Shown piece by piece: positions 25,901 through 39,302 of a stretch of DNA of 64,000 nucleotides. Within the stretch, counting starts at the first letter, position 1. Every line of letters begins with the position of its first letter. Origin of the DNA: Apostichopus japonicus (Eukaryota; Echinodermata; Holothuroidea; Aspidochirotida; Stichopodidae); NCBI RefSeq assembly GCF_037975245.1, contig NC_092567.1, positions 98,501-162,500 of the forward strand, written 5' to 3'. The notes beneath the pieces were generated by a model. The model did not search any database. It was not told where the DNA came from and worked only from the letters and a program-made list of their open reading frames with translations. A program made the position numbers and the translations under genes.

Positions 25901-27639
25901 ATATTTCTTGCAAATGCCCTACATGCAGCATTTGCACTTGTAGTACCAGTTCTGCAATTTTTGTTGTTGTATTAATTACTAGGCTTGGTTTGCAATTAAG
26001 TTTGGGGCAGTAAATTAGTATCTGTCCCATTTGCATTGTAAAGGAACAGAATCCAGTACCATGCAGTAGTAACTAGGCCTTTAAGGGCCAGTGGATTTCA
26101 CTGTTAGCCAGGAGACAAGAAAAAGACCCTTTTTCTGCCAGTTAGAGTACATTACAAAGAACATAACTGCATGATGAGATGGTTTACATTGATGAGTCCA
26201 GGGAGTTGTTATGGAACAACTCCCTGGTGAGTCAAAGCATAGGCACTATTTGTGTGTACCGAACAAGAGGTCCATATTAATAATGATTATTACTAGCAAA
26301 TATTACTGGGATGTTCTAAGAACCTATACACTGTATGCAATAATTGTTTTTGTACATGTGTATGATTCAGGCAAATGCTTGTGAAAACTTCATTATAGCC
26401 AGTAGATTTTTAAGCCTAACATACTATGCTTTGTAACTTTATATTTGTTGGTACTGCTGGGAAGTGCATATGATCACCATTCAAGAGAACAATTCTCCAG
26501 CTTTACAGTGCATACACACTGTAGAATGCAATAAAATAAAAAATACATTGTACCATCCATACAAGATTGGAAAACAGGACACAGGTCATTTCTGGTTATT
26601 ATTTATACCCAGGGCTGCAATCCAACCTTATCTGGCCAATCATTAAGCCTCTGATCAGGTGTGATGATAGACTGAGAATGAAGATTATGCTGAATAACAA
26701 CAATACTGTAGATAAAAATCAGCAAATGGGGGTTACTGGAGTACATTGTACACTTTAAAGCTGCATTTGGAGACCAACTTGACACATTTTTGGGGTACTA
26801 TACTAGACACTGTGGTAATTTCAAGGTACTTGTAATTGCTATTTTTCATTGTTGATGATATTTAGTGAAAATAACTTCCCGCTGGTCTCAGAAAAGTCCA
26901 TGTAGAAAGCAATACCAGGCACAATTCAAAAGATGAAAAATCCTGAGAAAATCACTTGTGTGAGTCTTCAGAATGGTAATTTGGAAGGAAGTGGGCCGTG
27001 ACCACATACTAACCTCTAATGGATCATTGGTGGCAAGAATGTTACCAGTTAATAGGCTCTAGAGGTTAGAACAGAGTGTGTTTGTATAGGAGTCAGGTGA
27101 GGGACCATTGCCAAATCTCCCCACCTTGTTGTGTGCTCACAAGCCTATTGTTCATAAAAACTCCCTGTTCACATCCTCCACTGCATCACACTTGACTGAT
27201 CAGCAATATGCTGAGCCTCTGAGTTAATGAGTCAGATCTATGACATCACAAATGTGAACAATGGTCATCCTTAGTGACCATAAGATTGACATATCTCCAT
27301 GTAAAGAGATTAACAAAAGCAAGTTGGCAAACTTCATGTCTTAAAGTGTCAGTACTTGTTGGCCAATTTTAAACTTTTCCAGCTTACTGCCCTAAAAGCT
27401 CAGTGAAATGACACCTTTCTATGCAATTTTCATATCAATATTCATTATTTTTATTGAGTTATCTGTCATTAAAAATTTTGAGCTGAATAAAATTTGCCAG
27501 CTTTATTAACGAGTCCATAGATTCTACAAACTTCAATCAAAATTTAGCGTTCCAGCTGTTGTGCGATTTTTTAAAAGAAAATACTGTAATAGAAACTGTG
27601 GCAAACGCTGGAAAAATGTACCACTTATAGATAGATTAC
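25901..27639 (-). other. Intron 3 stretch with one perfect hairpin
   Basis: AT-rich sequence without a gene. At 26198-26227 there is a perfect 13-bp stem with a 4-base loop (CCAGGGAGTTGTT / ATGG / AACAACTCCCTGG), flanked by TGAGTC on both sides. The rest shows nothing recognised. Confidence 0.6.
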
Positions 27640-30286
27640 GGCAGATTTCACAGTAAAGGGGTCCAATTATACTTTTCAAATATGAGTTGAGGTAATGCAA
27701 CATATTCAATTAAAAAAAAATTGTGATACCAGAATTATGCAGCTATATGATTGTAGAAATAAAAAAAATAATGATCTTTATGTGGTGTCTTTTTTATCTG
27801 TGTCCGAAGAATTTTTATTAAGTGGAACTACATATTGTGGACGGAATAGGGTCCCATATGTTTATACACCTCAATTTCTTGAGGCCTCCCTTGTTAAATG
27901 ACCCACCCCTTCAAATATTGTCCACCATTTTTTAAAACAGGATAGTGGAACAAAACAAAAAATAGTTAGTTTTGGTTCAACTCCCCATTCAATTTTCTCT
28001 AATCAGACATTGAAATTCTTTACCTTGAACTTCTAAAATTCTGTCCAATTTGTGATCAAATGTATATCTATCATTTCCTTCAAAACAAAGAAACAAATTC
28101 TCCCGTCAGTCAATGTGATTACAACATTGGTAATCGCCCGTCATCATCTTGTCCAAAACATGACAGTAATTGTAAAAACGTGTGAGTTATAAGCAATCTT
28201 TGATGTCGAACGTTATGTCTGTCCAAACTTCCATGTCACGTTCGCTCGATCACCAAAGAAACTTGATTGAAGGTGAACGAACTTATCGTCATCAATGTTC
28301 TGTTATCGCACGATTATTTAGTCTGTATGAAGTCAGTCTTCAATTGTGTTAGGCCAAACATTTTCGTAAGTACAAAACGTAACGAAAACTTCACATTTTG
28401 ACAACTTCCGTCCAACTGTGTTACGTTCGATTTACCGTTACGTTCGCAGAATTTAACTTAGGAAAAGTATTAAAACTTTAAACTTAAAAGTTTTGTTGGA
28501 CTGGTGGTATGAATAATTTGATTTATTTTGACCGTCTGCTACAAAGTAACGTTACTTCCATGTGTACATATAGCACTCTGTAAGGATAGGTCAAAACAAT
28601 TATTTGACAAGGCGAACGTAACGCTCCTAAAATGCGAACATAACGCGGGACGGAAAACAATAACTTTAATGTGTGGGTATACCGGTTGCGCGAAATTTTG
28701 TAGTACTTATCCCTACACCTCTAGTCATTGATCGCAAATTTTGATGCAAAAGTATTTTAGGCTCAGCCACCCACTAAACCTCTTCATATCACTATTCTTT
28801 AGTAGTGTTTGCACGGGGTATCCGCGAAACTACCCGGTTCTTAATTTATTACCCGAATCCTACGCAGTGTTATTATTATTTTTTTTTTTTTTTTTTTTTG
28901 CAAACCGATGGTTAGGCAAAATTCCCATTGACTTAGTGTGGTGTTAGGCAACCCCTTGGTCAAAGATAACAGCAATAATGAAAGTATTCCACGGATATCT
29001 TATAACTGCGTCACAATTGCAGTATAGGCTAGAATTTTCCCCATTGACTTAGTGTGGTGTTAGGCTACCATGTGGATGATGTTGAAAGAATTCTCACAAT
29101 TATTTTTTATACATTCGTTTATTTTGTACATGGAATACTGACTAGGTATTTTACGAGGTGTTACTAATGGATTATAGACGGAACAACTAAAAAATATTAT
29201 TTTCTTGAAAATCGCAATACACGAGGGTAAACAGTTTTTCCGGGTACCTGGATACCCGACCGGTAACAACTCTCGGGTACCCGGTTCCCTAGTTTTGGAC
29301 CCATGTAAACACTATTCTTTAGACAAGTTCGGGGTCTGGGAGAGAGTGGGCCATGGCTATTATGTGGCTGCATAAACCTTTCCTGAAGCAGTTTAACTTA
29401 CCTTACCTTGAATGTACATGTATACCTGTGACTACCTGTGATATATTAGCTGAATAAATAATTTTCTTATTTATTGTAAGTTTGTCCTTCATTGTCAATG
29501 GTTATGTTGCAATGTGCATTTGACATTTTTTTGTGTCCAGGAGTAACAACTGCAAAACACAGTTTCTAATAGCATGACATGGAAATTGGATGAATCCTTA
29601 CTATGCCATAAAAGCATTCAAGTAATCATTTAATTATATCAAATGATTAAACTATTGTCTTACTGATAGTGAATCTGTCCGTCCAAGGTTATGTTTGCAA
29701 TGCATATGTTACTTTTGTCCGTCCAAGTGTTATGTTTGCAATAGTGATGTTTCACCTAATTTTTTTGTTGAATTAACATTGAATGTTTGATTTGCATTCA
29801 AATGTTTGATACTCCAGTTGTTATTAATAAGCTATGAAACACTCAAGTACCTGCCTTTTTTATATCTTATTCAAAAAAATTTTTCCATTTAAATTTTATG
29901 AGTTTTGTCCGTCCAAGTCCTTAAAAGTCTTCACGCTCCAGTAAATGGTAAACTTCAGCTGTACAGATGAATCTGATGGTTGATATCAGATCCATAGTAC
30001 TAATAGTCTCCTCTAAATACAAAACAATTATAAAAAGTTCCTCCTCAAACATGAAAAAGAAGAAAGTATGATTAACATGCATTCATCATCTTCCATAGCA
30101 AAGTTTCCACTCATGTCATGTTTCACTTTTATTTCGTAACAACCGTAGGTTATTTTATCTCTGCGTTTTCACAAATAATAATTGGGATGTCAAAGTTACA
30201 AATGGTAGGTCATTTGTTTGAAACAAAGCATTTGAAAATTTGGGATCTGGAGGGACCTTTTGGACCCTGCAACTGTGAAATCTGCC
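27640..30286. mobile_element. Unclassified DNA element, 2.65 kb, with 15-bp inverted ends
   Basis: The left end GGCAGATTTCACAGT and the right end (ACTGTGAAATCTGCC) are inverted copies, with similarity continuing to GGTCCAA. TTAC flanks both sides (27636-27639, 30287-30290), a possible 4-bp target duplication. Inside, GTCCGTCCAAG occurs three times near 29675, 29719 and 29908, with degenerate forms near 28149, 28219 and 28409. A 512-bp hAT MITE is inserted at 28803. No open transposase frame remains. Confidence 0.65.
28803..29314. mobile_element. hAT MITE, 512 bp, nested, perfect 8-bp duplication
   Basis: It starts TAGTGTTTGCACGGGGTATC and ends GGACCCATGTAAACACTA. TTCTTTAG flanks it on both sides (28795-28802, 29315-29322), fitting the hAT consensus nTnnnnAn. 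Subterminal GGGTACCC/ACCCGG motifs occur at both ends. The centre has a poly-T run and two copies of the TTAGGC...CCATTGACTTAGTGTGGTGT module. Confidence 0.88.
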
Positions 30287-30290
30287 TTAC

Positions 30291-31439
30291 ACCATTGGCG
30301 TTAGCGTAAGAGTTGAGTGCTTACAAGGTGCACCATGGTTGGTACATTTTTTAACGCATCTACCAATTGATGTCAGTCCAGTTCATGTATACTCCGATGA
30401 CCCCTGTGTACACCTAGACGCATTATGGCTGACCAGAGTCATGAGACAATATTTTAAAAGATTGTCAAACCATATAGAGGTATAACAGAGTACAGTAGTT
30501 GGCACTTTAGGCCTATTGTACATTAGTTTAGACTAGCCACACTAGGTCAGTGTAACAATACAATCAGCTGGTAGCCGAGATAGTACTGATAGTTGTAATC
30601 GGTGTTCGAGCAGCGAACACGCTGAGCAAGCGTAGCATAATGGCGTTGGGTCCTTAGGGCCCCGGTGGGGTCAAGGGGTGGACCCCTTGTGGGGGTACAG
30701 GGGGCGAAGGCCCCCAGAAAATTTTGTTATTATAGCGTGTCTGGCGATAAAAAAAATTGCAGTTGAGGATGCCAAATACTGACAACTTTTTTAATTTAAA
30801 TTGTCACAAACTGATGAAAATTTTAAAATGACAAGTTAGAGTAGCTATATTAAAAAATAAAAAGAGATTTATTCTGTCTTACAATCTTTAAAAACTTTAG
30901 CTTACAAAACTTCCGATATTATGAAACAAACAACGTTCGGCAGAGACCCGTTTCTAGACTGCCTGAATACATATGAATACATATTTTCCGTGGAAGATAC
31001 AGGTAATATTTATTTAAAGATGGACGATAATACACATTCCTGCATGATATAAATAAGCCCATAATATTGATATATCAGCAAAAGAGCTATATATACAACT
31101 TCATAACATAGATAAATATCTGAGCCAACGTGTCTCCTAAGTTACAAGAAGCCCAAAATGGAGAAAATGAGAACATTTGTTTTCATTCTTCTTTCAAAGA
31201 ATTGCAACATAGATCTTTTGTTCAGTAAATATTGTATTTACTGTAAATATGAACTACCACAGCAGTAGTATACCTACTGTAAGATATTACTGTACATGTT
31301 TTAACAAACCAGAATTTTACATACTGTATTGTGCACCTATCTCAACTGACCTTTCAAACTGTGACAAACACAATCATATAACAGACACAAAAACAAGATC
31401 AAATTGCATTGTTTCATAATTTCAAACACACTGACCATA
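30291..31439 (-). other. Intron 3 stretch with a GC-rich hairpin cluster
   Basis: Between 30602 and 30715 three inverted repeats follow one another: GTGTTCG/CGAACAC, AAGGGGT/ACCCCTT and GGGGGC-GAAG-GCCCCC, ending CAGAAAATTTTG. The GC content is far above the surroundings. It looks like a mobile-element end or structured RNA, but I cannot name a family. The rest is AT-rich with nothing recognised. Confidence 0.5.
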
Positions 31440-33505
31440 TGGTCAATTCCATGATAAGGTCAACATCATACCAAAAAATTTAAAATCATTGTACATTAAA
31501 ATTGTATAAGTTTCCAATAAATAGAATACTTGTAGTTACTAAAAATAATTTTTTCACCCCTGAAACATAATTTGTTTGATTATGGGGTCGATAATAACAA
31601 ATGGTTCCTGTAGTAACTAAATTATGAAAAATACAGTGAAATTTCATTTTGTGCAGATTTGTACATATTAATCATAGGTATTGTCAGTGTTTTGGACTAA
31701 TTATATTTGCTATAGCATAGTGCTCACTTAATAGCTTCAATTTTTTTTCTGCACCAAGGCATTAGACAATAGTGGTGAATTGAAAACACCCTCCATTTAC
31801 TGTCACGCGAGTCACAAAATTTACTGTTTTTGTTTTTTTTCTCCTTGCCTGCACAATATTTTTACTCCAAATAATGAATATCAAGTCTTCACATAGATAC
31901 CAAAAGGATTACTGAATTTTCCTTTCCAGAAGATATTCAAATTTTGCAGAAAATCACCCTTTACGAATGTCACGCGAGTCACGTCACGCGAGTCACGTCA
32001 ATTCAAGATAGTATTTCTACCTATTAACTGTGTGTTGGACTAATTATATTTGCTATAGCATAGTGCTCACTTTATAGCTTCTATTTTATTTTGACATCAA
32101 GGCATTAGACAACAGTGGTAAATTGAAAACAGTAAACACCCTCGATTTACTGCCACGTGAGTCATAAAATTTACTGTTTTTGTTTTTTTTCTCCTTGCCT
32201 GCACAATAGTTTTACTCCAAATAATGAATATCACGTCTTCACATAGATACCAAAAGGATTACTGAATTTTCCTTTTCAGAAGATATTCAAATTTTGCAGA
32301 AAATCACCCTTTACAAATGTCACGCGAGTCACGTCACGCGAGTCACGTCAAATCAAGATAGTGTTTCTACCTATTTACTGTGTGAAATTTACAGGGATGT
32401 TATAGTCTGATGAATGAATCACTGATTAAAGATATCATATATGCATTCCCCTTTAAATAGGCAACTTGAATAATATGGGCACACATAATGCAACTAATTA
32501 TGATAATGTCATTTGAAATATCAGAATTTAAAATCATGAATATTTATTCCCAATATAATGCCTATTTTATCACCACATTTGGAAAGTTAGCACTTGTCAT
32601 TGATTTTTTAGTAATATACAAAAACATAATCTTTATTTGTATCTGGCAATGCCATGTGCTATGACTTGACAACCTTCAGGTTTTAACTGCCCAATCATTC
32701 CCAAAATCCTATGAGCGAATGTATCTTCTCAAATATTACACTTTTGGTTTATTCAAATATGACAAATGAGAATGGTAACTTGAATCACACCTTTATAGAT
32801 CTCTTTCTTCTATAACTCTCAAATGAGTGACTTCAACAGACTAAATATTGTTATAAATATTAATTGACAAAATATATTGCCTGAACAACTGTACTACCCG
32901 TACAGTATATTACCTACTGTCTGCAGTCATGAAGGTAACTCGGGGACATTAATATCATCTGGACATTCCCAAGGGAAGTACCTTTTGGACACTTTCTAGA
33001 CCAATGAATGTTATATTTCACTATGCAAGATCTATACCTTGGATTCACTACTGCATTTGGTCTAGAACTATCCGAAAAGTGAACTTGTCACGCGAGTCAC
33101 GTTTTCTTGTCACGCGAGTCACAATACATCTTCATCGTTATTTTCATGCATTACAACATTTTTTCAAAGTTGCATAGCAATTGAGGTAGAGGTGTTTTTC
33201 AACTTCGGTATGATTACAAAAAGTGATTGGAAATATTTTAATTAGACATAAGAAATCGAACATTTGTGTGTGCATTCTGATTTTTGCTAATAGTAACTGT
33301 CACGCGAGTCACGTTTAGTTTTTCGCCAATTTCACCCCGAATACTTGATGTATAAATTTATTTTGTCTACTGTTGTAAGCATCAAGGCATACCTTACTGA
33401 CATCATGAATGCTTTTCTCCCAGGTAATTTCTTTATTTGTTTAATGATATCAAATAGAGAGGAATTTTAGTAAAAATGTCACGCGAGTCACCATGGAATT
33501 GACCA
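31440..33505. mobile_element. 2.07-kb inverted-repeat element with iterated GTCACGCGAGTCAC
   Basis: ATATGGTCAATTCCATG at the left (31438-31454) is matched in inverted orientation at the right (33491-33507). TA borders both ends (31438-31439, 33506-33507), as expected for Tc1/mariner-type insertion. The 14-mer GTCACGCGAGTCAC occurs nine times exactly, always in one orientation: 31802, 31969, 31983, 32319, 32333, 33087, 33109, 33299, 33478, plus a degenerate copy near 32152. About 310 bp at 31690-31996 are duplicated at 32033-32346. No open transposase frame is seen. Confidence 0.65.
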
Positions 33506-33508
33506 TAT

Positions 33509-33626
33509 ATTTCAGTATTATTCAACATTCAGTGAACAGACATGACTAGTATACATCACATTTCCATATATATCAGTATTATTCAACATTCAGTGAACAG
33601 ACATGACTAGTATACATCACATTTCA
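33509..33626. repeat. Tandem duplication, about 61-bp unit, 2 copies
   Basis: CAGTATTATTCAACATTCAG followed by TGAACAGACATGACTAGTAT appears twice in a row, directly after the right end of the GTCACGCGAGTCAC element. Confidence 0.9.
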
Positions 33627-35169
33627 GAACTTGTAAACTTTTTATATTATGTATGCATGTGCCACACCAACTCATATGTTGAAAACAAGTAATTACAGAC
33701 AAAGAAGATCAAATTGTATTGTGATACTGAATCTATCTATCAGGCCATTAATATCTTCCAGGGAACACAACAAGGATTCAATTCAGCTCTTAGATTGTGT
33801 TAATTTGAAACCTTAATGGACTTAAGTGCATCAAATGTCTGACCTGAATGGGCAAAGCAGTATTATAATACTTCCTGTGTTATAGAGAAAGTAAATACTT
33901 CAATCCCCAAAAGCATCATTCAGAACCAGGGTCAGATTAAGTGACTTCCTATCTTGAGAAGCTTAAACTGATTCTTTTAGTTCTACTTAATGCCAGAAAT
34001 ACATCGATAACAGCTGAAACCTTGATTCAGATTTCTTGGATAGGCCTGTGTAAACCTTTTAATACAGGTAGGTCTGTTTTGGAAAACTTGACAGCTATTA
34101 CTGATACTGTAAATTTAAAAACTGAGGTTCATAAATGCAGTTGATCTTTGATGTTTTCAAACCACTTAATCTTGTTTATAAACCAATACAAAGGATCAGA
34201 TTAAAAGAGGTTGTTTGTGTAGTCAGCTGTACAACTATCAGCCTACCCCACCCCTCCCACCACCATGACAATTACAAACAAGCAAAGAAATAAATGGCTC
34301 CACCGACATTCAGTCAATGATCACGCTTCCTTCAGAAGTCTGACAATGTGATTCCAGCTGAGACTTTTTACGTCATGTATTTTTCCTGTGAGCCTTGTAC
34401 ATGTTGTATAGTAAGTATTGACCGTTAACACAAACTGTTCTGGTAGTGTTATTTGTTGTGTGTGTACTCATTTGCATAATGTATTGTCAGTAGTCTCGAA
34501 CCTTTCTTTTTACTGTGTGTATCGTGTTGCTTAATAAACTGTAGCAAGTCGTGCTTTGGCCAATGGCAAGTAACCAAACATGACAAAATTATATATCTAA
34601 TGAATCTATTCCTTTCAAATTAAAAAGAAAACAGTAAAGTCATTACAATTTCAGACAGGGTACTACAAATGCCATGGCGTCCACCATACTTGAATGTGCA
34701 TCGGTTAACCAGCAATTTATTGAGAATCAAAAAGCTTACTAAAAGTGAAACTTACAGGAAATTGATTCAAACAATTTTTAACTAGTCCTTGTAGAAAGTT
34801 ACTGGTTTAATAATCAAAGCAGTTCTATCTAACACACTATATCCTGTTCCTTGCAATCTCCTCGACTGAAGTCAGAATAACTTGCAGAGGTTAAGTGTAC
34901 TGTACCATACAGGTAATAATAATATACAACAAATGAAAAACATAACAAGAGAACCTTTTGGTCAACAAGATGAACATCTAGTTCTGTGAGTCTGCATCAT
35001 TATAAAGTTGCTGTAAATTTGTCTTTTCAAAACTTATTGTGACTATGGTCACATACTGATATTACCTGGTTTAATTATTTATTGATGACTTTATTTTGCT
35101 GTGCCCACATCAAACATAAGTTTTCTCTGCTCTCATAATCACTCACTTACAATTTAATTAGTTGGATAG
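33627..35169 (-). other. Intron 3 stretch, nothing recognised
   Basis: AT-rich unique sequence. Short open frames such as 33941-34144 do not resemble a known protein. Confidence 0.55.
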
Positions 35170-35560
35170 TAGTGTTTGCACGGGGTATCCGGGTACCCTA
35201 GTACTCGCCCGACATTATACTACCCAGTTCCTAATTTATTTTCCCATTGACTAAGTGTGGTGTTAGGCTACAGTACCATCTGGTCCAAGATAACAGCAAT
35301 AACGAAAGTATTCCATGGATATCTTATAACTGTGTCACAATTTCAGCGAATAAACAGGCGGTAGTTTAGATTACCCCATTGACTTAGTGTAGTGTTAGGC
35401 AACCATGTGGTTGGCGATAACATCAATGATGAAAGTATTCCATGAATATCTTATAACTGCGTCACAATTTCAGCAAATAACACAGATGGCTAGGCTAGAT
35501 TTCCCCATTGACTTAGTGTGGTGTTAGGCTACCATGTGGAAGAAATTGAAAGAATTCTCA
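35170..35560. mobile_element. hAT MITE fragment, left end present, right end lost
   Basis: It starts TAGTGTTTGCACGGGGTATC like the intact element at 28803, preceded by TTGGATAG, which fits the hAT target pattern nTnnnnAn. Three copies of the module CCATTGACT(T/A)AGTGTGGTGTTAGGC follow. The last is followed by GGAAGAAATTGAAAGAATTC, then sequence diverges and no right terminus is found. Confidence 0.75.
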
Positions 35561-35744
35561 TTGTTCATCACATAACTTTGGTTGGAAAAGTTGAATTTCA
35601 TACTGCACAGAAATATAATTTTAAGCCTAACCTTAAGTAGAATTGCTGTTTTTGTATTTAACTATACTTCAAGTATAGAAACTTAAACTTGAATTGATAT
35701 ATTTAATATTTAGGTTTTTGTTACTCTTTGTCTTTAGGTTTTAC

Positions 35745-35798
35745 ATTTGTAAGCGCTTTGAGCAGCTTTGCTGATTATGCGCTATATAAATATGACTA

Positions 35799-35862
<64 letters not shown>
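35745..35862 (+). mobile_element. LINE/SINE 3'-tail with (ATT)n microsatellite
   Basis: TTTGTAAGCGCTTTGAGCAG and then GATTATGCGCTATATAAATA match the L2/CR1-type 3' tail, also seen at 6724. It ends in an (ATT)n run from about 35799 to 35862, a usual priming tail for these elements. An antisense frame of poly-Ile at 35741-36004 is an artefact of this run. Confidence 0.6.
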
Positions 35863-35863
<1 letters not shown>

Positions 35864-36516
35864 AATAGTGGTGAGTAAATTTTGCATTTTGGAAAGTAAA
35901 TTTTCAGTCACATTCACCATATGGCACGTACTACTAAAAAGAATTTTGAGGCATTGTCCATAAGCATCTAGTAAGTCATCTTCTTCCATTGTTTGAACAA
36001 CCACTGCAAGTCACTTATCAGCATTAAGACACAAGTGACACTCTCTCTGAGTGTTGTATTGAGGTAATACCTATTGAGCATTATTTAGCCAGTTGATAAG
36101 GCTTGTTCAAACTTGAGGGCGATCAGGATCTTGTATTCTTGGAAGGGGGGGGGGGTGGTAATAAAGCTGTCCCAGAAGGCATGCAAATTAGAGAATAGGG
36201 TACATGGATCAAGGTAATACAAACTGCATTCCCCAAGCACAAAATGATTGCAATGAAAAGAGCAATAGAGTGAACCAGCCTGTGTTCATACAGAAGTGAA
36301 GAGGCGAAGTAACCGAAGATATTGGGTCACAGGATCTCCCAATTATACACACAGCTAATTTGATCATGCCCCTCCCCAAAAGTGAGATCAGGGTCTGATC
36401 CTACATGTGAGTATTCTTTCACAATATGAAGTCCATCCCCTGCAGTATCAGATCTCCCTTGCATTTTCAAATTGTGAACAAGGCTCAAGGTTTACACTGT
36501 ATTTCAAGTTACATAC
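35863..36516 (-). other. Intron 3, 5' end
   Basis: Unique sequence with a short poly-G tract near 36146. Nothing else recognised. Confidence 0.5.
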
Positions 36517-36636
36517 CTTTAATGTCCACACTGGGTAATTTCCCTCCACACTCCTCTTAAAGAATCTATACGTCTTTGTGGCAGTATTTAAAAGATGCTC
36601 CATCGGCAGCCCTTGTGTTTGCGAAATATAACGGAT
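36517..36636 (-). CDS. HIPK: HIPK coding exon 3
   Basis: Residues 293-332 (40 codons, phase 0); acceptor TCGTACCACAG, donor AAAG|GTATGT. It encodes [20 protein letters not shown] and then KTYRFFKR...YPVWTLK, matching vertebrate [26 protein letters not shown]...YPLWRLK. This is part of the kinase C-lobe. Confidence 0.97.
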
Positions 36637-36699
36637 CTGTGGTACGAAAACAAATATCCAATTCTGATCAGTACATTCTATACCTCCAGAGATATCTGT

Positions 36700-36990
36700 T
36701 AATATCTTACCTGCCCCATACCCCTTGTTAATATCATACCTGTCCCATACCCCTTGTTAATATCTTACCTGCCCCATACCCCTTGTTAATATCTTACCTG
36801 CCCCATACCCCTTGTTAATATCTTACCTGCCCCATACCCCTTGTTAATATCTTACCTGCCCCATACCCCTTGTTAATATCTTACCTGCCCCATACCCCTT
36901 GTTAATATCTTACCTGCCCCATACCCCTTGTTAATATCTTACCTGCCCCATACCCCTTGTTAATATCTTACCTGCCCCATACCCCTACTT
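36700..36990. repeat. Minisatellite H, 29-bp unit, about 10 copies, donor-like
   Basis: The plus-strand unit is GTTAATATCTTACCTGCCCC plus ATACCCCTT. On the HIPK sense strand it reads ATGGGGCAGGTAAGATATT, so nearly every unit holds CAG|GTAAGA, the consensus 5' splice site. Two copies vary at this point. It lies in intron 2, about 60-350 bases before the exon 3 acceptor. Confidence 0.95.
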
Positions 36991-39049
<2,059 letters not shown>

Positions 39050-39086
39050 TCCAAAACTTACTGGTTTGGATATTTACGAGTGACGA

Positions 39087-39222
39087 GCTTACCTGTCTCC
39101 TCACAACCTTAGCACCTCATTCTACCGTGCCTATAAAGTCCTGGTAAATAAATAACACTGTGCGCCCTCTATGACCGGACCCCCCTTCCGGTCCCTCCTC
39201 CTTTCTCATGAGACCATTCCTA
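39087..39222. repeat. DIRS left inverted terminal repeat
   Basis: GCTTACCTGTCTCCTCACAA and the next 115 or so bases are the inverse of 48741-48871. The copies differ by a 5-base insertion (left ACCGGACCCCCC, right ACCCCCC) and a few substitutions near the inner end. Confidence 0.93.
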
Positions 39223-39302
39223 AAGAGTGGCCTCACGGACACGGGAGTGGGGGTGGCAAGGTCTGGCCACCCCCAACGACCCCCGTCGAGTTAACTTCCC
39301 AA

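Noticed and set aside
35741-36004. Minus-strand frame with a long isoleucine run
   Set aside because: It is the (ATT)n microsatellite read in one frame.
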